Assembly (NCBI GenBank): GCA_002493905.1
Contig: DLAJ01000012.1
Location: forward strand, 17,096-81,095
DNA length: 64,000 nt
DNA from: Lachnospiraceae bacterium UBA7050
Lineage (GTDB): Bacteria; Bacillota; Clostridia; Lachnospirales; Lachnospiraceae
Reading direction: 5' to 3'
In this document: in pieces, positions 36,017-43,854 of the stretch
Layout of the letters: each line of letters begins with the position of its first letter
How positions within the stretch are numbered: the stretch's first letter is position 1
Translations under genes and position numbers: made by a program
The notes under the pieces: model-generated
Databases searched by the model: none
Told to the model about the DNA's origin: nothing
Seen by the model: the letters and a program-made list of their open reading frames with translations, nothing else

Positions 36017-37078
36017 TCACCGGGCGGAAGATGTTCCCCCTTCCAAACGCTTTTTCATTACGACAAATCCGTCCGCCTCTGGCCGCTGATAAGTCTGGTA
36101 ATCCGTAAGACCTTCAAATTGATGGTCCGATACGATCCCGTCATCCGTGTATCTCTTATATTCGGCAGGAAGATAACCATTGCTGATATAGAATTGTTCT
36201 ACATATCCTCCTGCCGAGCCGACAGATACAAGTGGAAACCCATATTCCAGCGCCGCATTTTCAAACGCCGTAAGCAGCAGGCTTCCGTACCCCTTCCTCC
36301 AATATGGCGTTTTTACCGCAATCCCGTCCAGACAGAAAGAATCATCTTCCGGCGCGTCTGACTTCCTTGGCCATCCAAAGGCAATGCCCGCCGCCTCATC
36401 TCCCGCCATAAGCAGCACAAACGCTTTCGGATACTTCACCGCGCGGCACCGCATGGTATCTTCCCGGCTGCCTGGAAGATACTCAGCCGCAATTTCATAA
36501 AACACGGCTTCATTTTCTTTGCACAGCGGAACAATGCAGGGCCCGCTGTTCTTTCCGAAATATTGTTCCCTGGTAATCAACAGTTCAACAACATTGTCTT
36601 TCTCACGGCAAACCGTAAACCCCGCCGCCAGATGCGCCCGTACTGCGGCGGTCCGCTCCGCTTCAAATTCGTTGTGCACTTTGTCGGCGCCCATCTTTTC
36701 AAAGGCGTGCTTCAGCAGCAGTCTTAACGCCTCCTCCGCATAGCCTTTTTTGCGGTATCCGGCTTCCAGCACAATGCCCATCTCATACCATCCTGCATCC
36801 AAAGCTCTATGGACATTGACTTCTCCGATCCATGCGCCGTCCTCTTTACGGGCGACATACGCATAAAACCTCTGCGGTTCATTCCCGACAAAATAAGCAT
36901 ACCAGTCCGCCCACTCCTGCTTTGGAAACGCAATGCACCCGGTCGTTTTATCATATCCCGCAAAATCCATGTCATAACCCTTATTGTAGCCCATGGTTTC
37001 AGGATCCTGCATCATCTTTTGACGATACCAGAGTTCTCCGCATTCAGGAACATGTAAATATAAGGATTCCTTCATCAT
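36017..37078 (-). CDS. double GNAT-domain acetyltransferase
   Basis: This 353-aa protein has two tandem Gcn5-type domains. Domain 1 (about 10-175) includes EMGIVLEAGYRKKGYAEEALRLLLKHAFEKMG, which has R-x-x-G-x-A instead of the usual G. Domain 2 (about 190-340) includes DGIAVKTPYWRKGYGSLLLTAFENAA, a complete acetyl-CoA loop, and then VSVGSAGGYVEQFYISNGYLP. The first half resembles the RimJ-type (acetyltransferase_3) fold. ATG 37078 follows AAGGAGG at 6 nt. It is divergent from the XRE regulator gene and tail-to-tail with the chemoreceptor gene. Substrates are unknown; two-domain GNATs often modify small molecules such as antibiotics. Confidence 0.87.
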   Translation of the reverse strand: MMKESLYLHVPECGELWYRQKMMQDPETMGYNKGYDMDFAGYDKTTGCIAFPKQEWADWYAYFVGNEPQRFYAYVARKEDGAWIGEVNVHRALDAGWYEMGIVLEAGYRKKGYAEEALRLLLKHAFEKMGADKVHNEFEAERTAAVRAHLAAGFTVCREKDNVVELLITREQYFGKNSGPCIVPLCKENEAVFYEIAAEYLPGSREDTMRCRAVKYPKAFVLLMAGDEAAGIAFGWPRKSDAPEDDSFCLDGIAVKTPYWRKGYGSLLLTAFENAALEYGFPLVSVGSAGGYVEQFYISNGYLPAEYKRYTDDGIVSDHQFEGLTDYQTYQRPEADGFVVMKKRLEGGTSSAR

Positions 37079-37142
37079 ATGCCGCCTCCTTCATTTCTAT
37101 CTTACTTACACATCATCGCATAGTAAAAGAATATTTTTATAT

Positions 37143-37171
37143 ATCTTATCATCCCCTGCATATCCTGTCCA
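37143..37171 (-). promoter_or_regulatory. probable promoter for the double-GNAT gene
   Basis: Read on minus: -35 TGGACA (37166-37171) and -10 TAAGAT (37143-37148), spaced 17 bp. Confidence 0.4.
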
Positions 37172-37196
37172 TCCTGGCGCCGGCTTTTACAAAGCA

Positions 37197-37247
37197 AAAA
37201 TCAAGCAGCGCTTGATTTTATTCAAATCCGCCTCCTTTGAAATCAAG
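37197..37247. promoter_or_regulatory. three alternating 8-10 bp inverted sites in a divergent promoter region
   Basis: AAAATCAAGC-AGC-GCTTGATTTT (37197-37219) is a perfect 10-bp inverted repeat, and a third copy, AAATCAAG, lies at 37240-37247 over the -35 box of the XRE gene. The layout suits an operator for the adjacent XRE regulator, controlling itself and perhaps the GNAT gene. Confidence 0.5.
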
Positions 37248-37265
37248 TGCAGAATGATTTATAAT
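37237..37265 (+). promoter_or_regulatory. sigma-A-type promoter for the XRE regulator gene
   Basis: The -35 TTGAAA (37237-37242) and -10 TATAAT (37260-37265) are spaced 17 bp, 60 bp before the start codon. Confidence 0.6.
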
Positions 37266-37324
37266 GAAATCATTCCTTGCAAATTGTTCATTACACAGAC
37301 AGCGTACATCTTACGGAGGCTTAT

Positions 37325-38182
37325 ATGGATATTCATATCATCGGTAATCGTATCAAAGAATTTAGAAAACAACGGCACATGACACAAAAAGAACTTGCTG
37401 CCGCCATTGGCGTCAGCACTCAGGCGGTATCACAGTGGGAATGCGGCGGTGCTCCGGATGTGTCACTCCTGCCCGCGATCGCTGATAAGCTGGTCGTTAC
37501 CATCGACGCACTCTTCGGACGCGAGGGCGGCGGAGTCCAGGATATATCCGGAACACTCATCGGATGGCTGCGGTCAAGAACGAATGACCGGCGGCTCCAC
37601 GATCTTACACGTCTTCTGTGGGAAGCCGCCATGGACCTGTCCCTGGGTGACGGCGGCCCACGGATCGAGTATCCCAAGACCTGCTGCGTGCGTAACGGGG
37701 ATCAGATCGTCAGCGAAACACAGCTGCGGATCATCCTGCAGACGAACGAAGGCTCCATCATAGGTGTGGGGGCGGAGGACATGTCCTACATGTGCGTATT
37801 CCCAATGCCGGAGACCGGATTCGAACCATACCTTCTCTCAAACGATACTTACCGGGAGCTGTTTGCATCTCTGTGCCTGCCGGGAGCCTTGGAACTTCTG
37901 TGGTGGTTCTGCCAGTCTTCCAATCACCGCCTTTTTTCCGCCGCAGCCGCAGCCGGACGGGCAGGGGTTGATCCGGAGGATGCCCGCCGGGCACTGGAAG
38001 CCATGACCGATGCCGGAGTCATCAAAAGCATGGAACTGGAGATGGAAGACGGACCCCTGACTGCCTATCGGCTCGAGGACGACTCCGCCGTTGTACCCTT
38101 CCTCCAATTCGCGAAATGCCTTCAGGAAACATCGGTCATGACATGGGTGGATGAGCGAACGAAGGCAAATCCAAAGAATTGA
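37325..38182 (+). CDS. XRE-family transcriptional regulator with C-terminal sensor-like region
   Basis: The N-terminal helix-turn-helix (about 5-62) reads IGNRIKEFRKQRHMTQKELAA ... VSTQAVSQWECGG, a Cro/C1-type domain. The remaining 220 residues have no recognised family; they look like an alpha/beta ligand-sensing part followed by a winged-helix-like helical stretch (AGVDPEDARRALEAMTDAG). The start at 37325 has TACGGAGG five bases upstream. It has its own promoter with inverted repeats and is 129 bp upstream of an ABC exporter on the same strand, which suggests it controls that exporter. Confidence 0.85.
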   Translation: MDIHIIGNRIKEFRKQRHMTQKELAAAIGVSTQAVSQWECGGAPDVSLLPAIADKLVVTIDALFGREGGGVQDISGTLIGWLRSRTNDRRLHDLTRLLWEAAMDLSLGDGGPRIEYPKTCCVRNGDQIVSETQLRIILQTNEGSIIGVGAEDMSYMCVFPMPETGFEPYLLSNDTYRELFASLCLPGALELLWWFCQSSNHRLFSAAAAAGRAGVDPEDARRALEAMTDAGVIKSMELEMEDGPLTAYRLEDDSAVVPFLQFAKCLQETSVMTWVDERTKANPKN

Positions 38183-38200
38183 TGAAATAAAATAAATTGA

Positions 38201-38229
38201 TTGACACACTGCGGATTCTATGTTTTAAT
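38201..38229 (+). promoter_or_regulatory. sigma-A-type promoter for the ABC exporter gene
   Basis: A perfect -35 TTGACA (38201-38206) and -10 TTTAAT (38224-38229) are spaced 17 bp, about 80 bp before the start codon. Confidence 0.6.
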
Positions 38230-38311
38230 CTAAATACCTCCTACATATACTCCGATTAGATGTTTACTAGAGTATAATTGAGATAAAAGGGAGATGGGAA
38301 GGAGAAAAAGA

Positions 38312-40060
38312 ATGAAAAATAAACGGATGAAAACGAAAGCGGAAAGAGGAAAAAAAAAGCATGAATATATCAAAGCCTTCAACAAAAACAACCACCTCCG
38401 GCTCACCGCTGCCGTCTTCCTTCGCATACTCGGCATCCCGGCAATGCTCATTGTATCTTTCGTCCTTGGCGAAGTCATCGATGCGGTATCCGTCATGGAT
38501 ATGAACCGGCTGCACAGGCTTCTGTGGATGGCCGGCGCAGCGATCATTTTTTTTGCCGTGCAGGAGACACTGTACCACCGCCTGCTGAGCGCGTATATCA
38601 AAAGGGCTCTTTCACAGTACAAGTCCTATGCGTTTAAGAGGCTTACTGCAAAAGGCATCAGCGCCTTTTCAAAAGAGAGTACCGGGCGTTATCTGTCTGT
38701 CCTGACCAATGATGTCACAGTGATCGAAAAGGATTATTTACGGGGCTTCTTTGAACTGATCGCCCAACCCCTGACGTTTGCTGCCACACTGGCTATGATG
38801 TTCTCCTACAGCATTGCCCTGACTGCTGCGGCCATACTGCTTTGCTTTTTGCCATTTCTGGGCATTGCCCTCTTCAGCCCGGAGCTGGCAAAACGGGAGA
38901 AGGCATTAAGCGACAAAAATGAGAACTTTACCTCAAAATTAAACGACCTCCTTTCGGGATTTTCTGTCATCAAAAGCTTCAAGGCTGAGACGGAGGCGGC
39001 ACTCATATTCGATGAAGAGAACCGGTCAGCCGAGCAGGTGCGGAGCCGCCGCCTTTTCTGGCAAGGCCTCCTTGAAGCAGCGGGCGGAAGCCTGTCCATG
39101 TTGATGCAGTTCGGTATTTTCTTTATCGGCGCATATCTGGCTGTGCGCGGGCATATCACGGCAGGCGTGGTGCTCATCTTCACGAATCTCTCAAACTCCC
39201 TGATCGTGTCCGTGCAGATGATTCCCCAGAATCTTGCACAAAGAAAGGCCGCGAAAGTGCTGATAGAAAAGATGGCAAAAATAGCGGAGGAAAATTCGTC
39301 CCGCTCCGGCGAAACCATCGAGCCTGTACTGAATGATTCCATCTCGATCGAAAATCTGACTTTCGGCTATGAACCGGGCAAGCCTGTGCTGCATGATTTG
39401 AGCCTGCGTCTTGAAGCCGGGAAAAAATACGCAATTGTCGGTTCCTCCGGCTCTGGCAAAAGCACTCTTTTGAATCTTCTGATGGGTTCCGGCGACGACT
39501 ATGAAGGACATCTGCGTTTTGACGGCAGGGAGCTTCGTGATATTGCTCCCGACAGCCTGTATGAGCTTATGAGTCTGATCGGACAGAATGTCTTCCTCTT
39601 TGACGATACGATCCGCCGCAATATTACGATGTTCCGCGACTTTCCGGAAAAAGTTGTTGACAATGCCATATCCCGCGCAGGTCTGAAAGAGCTGATCAGG
39701 GAACGCGGGGTGGATTACAGGTGTGGTGAAAACGGCTCAGGGCTTTCCGGCGGCGAACGGCAGCGAATTTCCATCGCCCGGTGCCTTCTGCGCAGAACCC
39801 CCGTTTTACTTTTGGACGAAGCCACTGCGTCGCTTGACAATCAGACCGCCTTCGCGGTCACCGAATCGATACTGGAACTTGAGGGGCTGACACGGCTCAT
39901 TGTAACCCACCGTCTTGACAGGATTCTTTTGGAAAAGTACGATGAGATATTTGTCCTGCGCGACGGCAGAATGATTGAGCAGGGAACATTCGATAACCTG
40001 ATGGACAGAAAGGGATATTTTTACTCTCTTTATACAATCGGCAGCTCTGATTATCTATAA
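38312..40060 (+). CDS. ABC transporter, fused exporter-type permease and ATPase
   Basis: At 582 aa, this type IV (MsbA-like) exporter half-transporter has six TM helices at about 30-310 (RLTAAVFLRILGIPAMLIVSF ... GIFFIGAYLAV). The ATPase has Walker A GSSGSGKST, signature LSGGERQRISIARCL, Walker B VLLLDEATASLD and H-loop IVTHRLDR. One half-transporter implies a homodimer or a partner elsewhere. ATG 38312, after GGAGAAAAAGA, is preferred over 38294. The basic, Lys-rich N-terminus is cytosolic. The XRE regulator is directly upstream, so the pair may be a drug or peptide export and sensing unit. Confidence 0.92.
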   Translation: MKNKRMKTKAERGKKKHEYIKAFNKNNHLRLTAAVFLRILGIPAMLIVSFVLGEVIDAVSVMDMNRLHRLLWMAGAAIIFFAVQETLYHRLLSAYIKRALSQYKSYAFKRLTAKGISAFSKESTGRYLSVLTNDVTVIEKDYLRGFFELIAQPLTFAATLAMMFSYSIALTAAAILLCFLPFLGIALFSPELAKREKALSDKNENFTSKLNDLLSGFSVIKSFKAETEAALIFDEENRSAEQVRSRRLFWQGLLEAAGGSLSMLMQFGIFFIGAYLAVRGHITAGVVLIFTNLSNSLIVSVQMIPQNLAQRKAAKVLIEKMAKIAEENSSRSGETIEPVLNDSISIENLTFGYEPGKPVLHDLSLRLEAGKKYAIVGSSGSGKSTLLNLLMGSGDDYEGHLRFDGRELRDIAPDSLYELMSLIGQNVFLFDDTIRRNITMFRDFPEKVVDNAISRAGLKELIRERGVDYRCGENGSGLSGGERQRISIARCLLRRTPVLLLDEATASLDNQTAFAVTESILELEGLTRLIVTHRLDRILLEKYDEIFVLRDGRMIEQGTFDNLMDRKGYFYSLYTIGSSDYL

Positions 40061-40231
40061 TACCATGATAACTTTGCATCGGAACTTGTATTATGGCCGC
40101 AAAAATCCTATACTATAATCACCAATCCTCCATGTCAGAGCAGTTTACTGCGATGCCATGCGATCAAGGCATATTTGCAGCTCTGACTCAAATTGCCGCA
40201 TTTCGTTCGTCTTACCCGAAAAGGAGCCGCC

Positions 40232-41206
40232 ATGAATACAAAAACCGACCTGTTATTAGAAGAACTGATCCGGGATTCCGACGGGGATGCGCGTATATCG
40301 CTTTCCCGATCCGACACAGCCTCTCTGGACGCTCAGGAAAAAAAGAACCTGATCCGCAGTCTGATGAATATCCGCATGCCGCGCGCCCTGTCCGAAAAGC
40401 TGCTTAAGCTGCAGGACGCCTATTTGCAGGAAGAACTTGAGGAAAAAAGCATCGTCTCTTTATCAGACATTCCGACCATCCGTGAGCTGCGCTCCCGAGG
40501 CGGCGACGCTCCCTCCGTACAGAGCCGATACGCTCACGCGGCGGATGCGGAAACCGCTCATGCCACGCCCGTACAGTCCGCCCATACGACGGCTGCCTCC
40601 GTAACTGCCGGAAAAGCGGCTGTCAGGTCAAAACATCTGGCGGAAAAGCTCTCTCTCTGGCAGGGCGATATCACAAGACTGAAGGTTGGCGCAATCGTCA
40701 ACGCCGCCAATTCACAGATGCTTGGCTGCTTCGTCCCCTGTCACCGATGCATTGACAATGCCATTCACAGCGCGGCAGGCATGCAGCTTCGGGAAGAATG
40801 CCATCAGATCATGACACGCAAAAGAGCCGCATACGGCAAAGACTACGGGGAGCCCACCGGTACTGCAACCCTGACAGGCGCATATCAGCTTCCCTGCGAT
40901 TATGTCATTCACACAGTCGGCCCGATCGTGTACGGCGATCTGACCGATGCGCTCTGTCAAGACTTGCAAAACTGCTATGAAAACGTTCTGAAATGCTGTA
41001 TGGAGCATCATATCCGCTCCGTTGCATTCTGCTGTATCTCCACCGGGGAGTTTCATTTCCCAAATGAAAAAGCTGCAGAAATTGCGTTAGAGACAGCGGC
41101 TGCTTTTTTGGAAATGCACGGAGACGAGATGGAACGGATCATTTTTAATGTCTTTACCGACCGCGACCGAAGAATTTATGAGAAACTTTTGGGACTGGCC
41201 TCTTAA
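40232..41206 (+). CDS. zinc-dependent macrodomain protein-ADP-ribose hydrolase
   Basis: This enzyme predictedly removes ADP-ribose from modified proteins. The macrodomain spans about 145-315: LWQGDITRLKVGAIVNAANSQMLGCF, then PCHRCIDNAIHSAAG, which holds the Cys/His zinc ligands of the SauMacro-type (Zn-Macro) class, and AFCCISTGEFHFPNEKAAEIA. The N-terminal 120-140 residues are a helical domain plus an Ala/His-rich linker, as in class members of about 270 aa but longer. ATG 40232 follows AGGAG. In staphylococci this enzyme is encoded with a sirtuin (SirTM) and lipoate proteins; none is near here. A SPOUT methylase gene follows 38 bp later. Confidence 0.88.
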   Translation: MNTKTDLLLEELIRDSDGDARISLSRSDTASLDAQEKKNLIRSLMNIRMPRALSEKLLKLQDAYLQEELEEKSIVSLSDIPTIRELRSRGGDAPSVQSRYAHAADAETAHATPVQSAHTTAASVTAGKAAVRSKHLAEKLSLWQGDITRLKVGAIVNAANSQMLGCFVPCHRCIDNAIHSAAGMQLREECHQIMTRKRAAYGKDYGEPTGTATLTGAYQLPCDYVIHTVGPIVYGDLTDALCQDLQNCYENVLKCCMEHHIRSVAFCCISTGEFHFPNEKAAEIALETAAAFLEMHGDEMERIIFNVFTDRDRRIYEKLLGLAS

Positions 41207-41244
41207 CAGACGCTTTGGCCAACATATCGGGATCAGAAAGGTTT

Positions 41245-42117
41245 ATGCACATGACAGAGACAAAGCTTTACAGCAAAAACAATATATATCAAAAATTTGA
41301 GACACTGAAAACAAATCGCAACAAGCGCTACAAATACAATGAATTTCTCGTTGAGGGCGTGCGAAGCTTAAACGAAGCCGTAAAGAACAACTGGCACATC
41401 AAGTCCCTGATCTATGACCGGAATCATTTGTCGGATTGGGCAAGGGACCTCATCAGTCAGGTACCGTCAAAAGAAAACTACTGTCTGACACCGGAGCTGA
41501 TGCGGGACTTAAGCGGAAAAGAGGATTCCTCCGAGCTTATGGCTGTCATCGAGATGCGCGAAGACCATTTAGACAGCCTCACGCTGTCCGCAAATCCCTT
41601 TCTCGTTTTATTTGACAGACCTTCCAATAAAGGAAATCTCGGCACCATGATCCGCTCGTGCGACGCTTTGGGCGCGGATGCCTTGATCATCACGGGACAC
41701 GCCGTCGATCTCTACGACCCGAATGTTGTCGTATCGGCAATGGGCTCTTTTTTTAATATGCAGATCGTCCGCGTACCGGACAATCAGGTTCTCTTTTCCT
41801 ATCTTGACCGTCTGAAAAAGAACTATCCCGGCTTTATAACCGTCGGCACAACCGCCCATCACGAAAAGCCGTTGTATGACGCCGATCTGTCCGGCCCTTT
41901 ACTGCTCATGATGGGGAATGAGACGATGGGCTTAAGCAGGGGCTTCAAAGACGCCTGCGACCTGCTCTTAACGATTCCGATGGCGGAGCAGTCCTATGCA
42001 TCCTCCTTTAATGTCAGCTGCGCGGCATCCATTCTCATGTATGAAGTCACCAGACAGCGGAACGCTCCGCATGAACCGTCTCATGTGCCTGATTTTGCGA
42101 AATCTCCATCAGAATAA
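41245..42117 (+). CDS. TrmH/SpoU (SPOUT) family RNA 2'-O-methyltransferase
   Basis: This AdoMet-dependent ribose methyltransferase acts on rRNA or tRNA. The N-terminal substrate-binding region (KRYKYNEFLVEGVRSLNEAV) is followed by the knotted SPOUT domain: motif 1 FDRPSNKGNLGTMIRSCDALGAD with the catalytic Asn/Arg, motif 2 LLLMMGNETMGLSRG, motif 3 IPMAEQSYASSFNVSCAASI. The C-terminus has a 20-residue tail rich in His and Pro. Start candidates are ATG 41245 and 41251; AAAGG lies just upstream. It follows the macrodomain gene by 38 bp and is probably co-transcribed. The exact RNA target is not visible. Confidence 0.9.
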   Translation: MHMTETKLYSKNNIYQKFETLKTNRNKRYKYNEFLVEGVRSLNEAVKNNWHIKSLIYDRNHLSDWARDLISQVPSKENYCLTPELMRDLSGKEDSSELMAVIEMREDHLDSLTLSANPFLVLFDRPSNKGNLGTMIRSCDALGADALIITGHAVDLYDPNVVVSAMGSFFNMQIVRVPDNQVLFSYLDRLKKNYPGFITVGTTAHHEKPLYDADLSGPLLLMMGNETMGLSRGFKDACDLLLTIPMAEQSYASSFNVSCAASILMYEVTRQRNAPHEPSHVPDFAKSPSE

Positions 42118-42148
42118 TTAGCGCAAAACCGCACAGCACTTAGGCAAT

Positions 42149-42176
42149 ATGCAAAAATTGCATGCAATTTTTGCAT
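42149..42176. repeat. 28-bp perfect palindrome
   Basis: ATGCAAAAATTGCA is followed immediately by its reverse complement with no spacer. It lies 31 bp after the methylase gene and could be a terminator (A-rich arms) or a protein-binding site. Confidence 0.6.
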
Positions 42177-42312
42177 GGTTACTTGTATTCTGCTTACAGA
42201 TATGCTATATGAAAGGCATAAGAAGGGAAAACCGTAGAAGCGGCCACCCTCAGCTAATGCGAACTGTTATACACTAACAGCCGTCACTACTGCGAATAGT
42301 GGCGGCTATTTT
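42174..42312 (+). ncRNA. possible remnant of a type I toxin-antitoxin (holin-like toxin) locus
   Basis: A 20-codon frame (ATG at 42174, MVTCILLTDMLYERHKKGKP) is followed by the block GCGGCCACCCTCAGC and a terminator hairpin of the form AGCCGTCACTA ... TAGTGGCGGCT. I recall this arrangement downstream of small TxpA/Fst-like 'putative holin-like toxin' genes in Lachnospiraceae. There the strong hairpin belongs to the toxin mRNA or the antisense RNA. Here the peptide is too short and lacks the long hydrophobic stretch, so the locus is probably decayed. The rest of the 432-bp gap (42313-42549) shows no gene. Confidence 0.35.
42279..42312 (+). terminator. strong intrinsic terminator
   Basis: AGCCGTCACTA pairs with TAGTGGCGGCT (one wobble) around CTGCGAA, then ATTTTCGTTTTC. 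It would end transcription from the macrodomain-SPOUT genes or from the toxin-like remnant. Confidence 0.75.
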
Positions 42313-42549
42313 CGTTTTCTCTTAAAGCAAGCTGCGGGGGTATTTGGCCCTCGCGGCATTCGTCAAGGTCCTTCGGACTTTAACTCATTGCCCGCGGGAA
42401 TAAAAAAACTCACAAAGCCCGGCAGTACATCCCATGCTCTTCGGGTTTTAAGTTACTCTCGAAAAATATGCAACGACTGTTCAATCTTTTATATATGGTC
42501 CGCATATTTTTCTCCGCGGTCAGAGTCATCGTCATGATTTCTGTCTGAA

Positions 42550-43452
42550 TCACTCGACCTCAATGGTATACACCGCCTCAAACCGTTTTCCCGGCATGAG
42601 CTGATTGCCCCACTCGCGTTCCTCCAGCGTGCCGTGGAAGTTCTCCGCATCACAGCGCCCGTACCACGGTTCAATACAGATAAACGGCGCATTTTTATGC
42701 GGCGGCGACCAGATGCCAAACAAAGGTGCATCAAAGGAAACCGTCAGATACGGCTTCTTCTCTTTCGTCATCAGAGATACGCGGTGCGCCTGATCATGCT
42801 CGATAATCAGCGCATCCTCATCAAACAAATGCTCATCAACCGGCAGTATTCCGTCCGTTAATTCATACGTTTTTTTACGCTCGGAAGCAAGTCCGTCCCT
42901 TCCGATCACGGTGCTGTCCAACGGCTTTTTCGTGTCAAGCCCTATCAGATAATCGCTCTGCTTCGTATTTTTTTCAATCGGGCAGAGAAATGCCGGATGC
43001 CCGCCGATGGAAAAGTACATGACTTCATTCCCCGTGTTTTCCACCTGCCAGTGAACCTGCACGCCTGCTCCGTCCAAAACATAGCCGATCTGTAACAAAA
43101 ACGGAAACGGGTAACGCTCCATACTCTCCCTGCTCTCCCGCAGCTCGAACCACAAAGCCTGTCCCTGACTTCCCTTCTCCAGTCCGCCTTCTTTTTCGAC
43201 CGGCGTAAACTCCATATCGCGCGCAAAGCCGTGCTGGGACATCGCATAGGTTTTTCCCTTGTAAGTATACTGCTGCCCCTGAAGGCTTCCGACTAACGGA
43301 AACAGCACGGGCGACGTGCGCTTCCAGTATGCCGGGTCGGCATTCCACATATATTCCCTTCCGTCCGTCAGCCTGCGCAGCGACTTTAACTCCGCGCCAT
43401 GCGAATCCACTTCAATCCCGATCACTCCATTACTGATTTCCAACCGGCTCAT
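42550..43452 (-). CDS. aldose 1-epimerase family protein (LacX/GalM-like)
   Basis: This galactose-mutarotase-fold enzyme interconverts alpha and beta anomers of a sugar or sugar phosphate. Family features are IEVDSHGAELKSLRRLTDGREYMWNADPAYWKR at the N-terminus, the QHGFARD motif, the catalytic His in FSIGGHPAFLCP, and the C-terminal CIEPWYGRCD segment with the Glu base. Length of 300 aa is typical. No sugar operon is adjacent, so substrate specificity is unknown. ATG 43452 has GGGAGGACT upstream. The gene is isolated, with a hairpin 42 bp upstream that ends the preceding small gene. Confidence 0.9.
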   Translation of the reverse strand: MSRLEISNGVIGIEVDSHGAELKSLRRLTDGREYMWNADPAYWKRTSPVLFPLVGSLQGQQYTYKGKTYAMSQHGFARDMEFTPVEKEGGLEKGSQGQALWFELRESRESMERYPFPFLLQIGYVLDGAGVQVHWQVENTGNEVMYFSIGGHPAFLCPIEKNTKQSDYLIGLDTKKPLDSTVIGRDGLASERKKTYELTDGILPVDEHLFDEDALIIEHDQAHRVSLMTKEKKPYLTVSFDAPLFGIWSPPHKNAPFICIEPWYGRCDAENFHGTLEEREWGNQLMPGKRFEAVYTIEVE

Positions 43453-43493
43453 TATAGTCCTCCCTCTCCCTCTGCCCGATCATACATGAAATC

Positions 43494-43528
43494 AGCAGAT
43501 ATTGTGAGACCTTTTCACAATATCTGCT
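43494..43528 (-). terminator. 14-bp perfect hairpin after a 33-aa gene
   Basis: AGCAGATATTGTGA and its complement flank a 7-nt loop. It lies 31 bp after the small gene's stop on minus and before the epimerase gene. There is no T-run on the minus side, so factor-dependent or RNA-stabilising action is equally possible. Confidence 0.5.
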
Positions 43529-43558
43529 TTACGTGACTCCATCCATGCCGCCTCTTTC

Positions 43559-43660
43559 TCAATCTTCCAGATATTCCCTGTATTCCTGTTCGCTTGCAAA
43601 GAGCATGTAACTGCCTCCGACATATCCCATATAACCGTCTCTGACATAATACCCTTTCAT
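43559..43660 (-). CDS. 33-residue conserved-looking small protein
   Basis: A short ORF with a strong ribosome binding site (AAGGAAGGG, 7 nt from ATG 43660) encodes a protein starting MKGYYVRDGYMGYVGG and ending ASEQEYREYLED. Similar Tyr/Gly-rich peptides of 30-40 residues with the pattern GYMGY...YMLFASE..Y.EY occur in gut Lachnospiraceae as far as I recall. It is acidic at the C-terminus, has no membrane segment or signal, and is followed by a hairpin. Function is unknown. Confidence 0.6.
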   Translation of the reverse strand: MKGYYVRDGYMGYVGGSYMLFASEQEYREYLED

Positions 43661-43766
43661 AACCGTACCCTTCCTTTCTCAAACCGCCCTGCGGCGTCCG
43701 CTTGTTTCTAAAAAGAAGAATAACAGTTACTTAGTCCATTAAATCGGACTTAATCTTGCATGCTCC

Positions 43767-43840
43767 TGCCTAAAAATGAACGGAAAAGAAATCATCCGGC
43801 ATCATTTTGAGCCTTCAAAAGCTACATGCCTAAAAATGAA
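43767..43840. repeat. 60-bp-spaced direct repeat after the dehydrogenase gene
   Basis: TGCCTAAAAATGAA occurs at 43767-43780 and 43827-43840, with looser similarity in the following ATCATC/ATGATC part. It lies just downstream of the dehydrogenase stop (43855) on minus. This is the weakest of the 3'-end repeats in the window. Confidence 0.45.
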
Positions 43841-43854
43841 TCCCAAATAAATGA

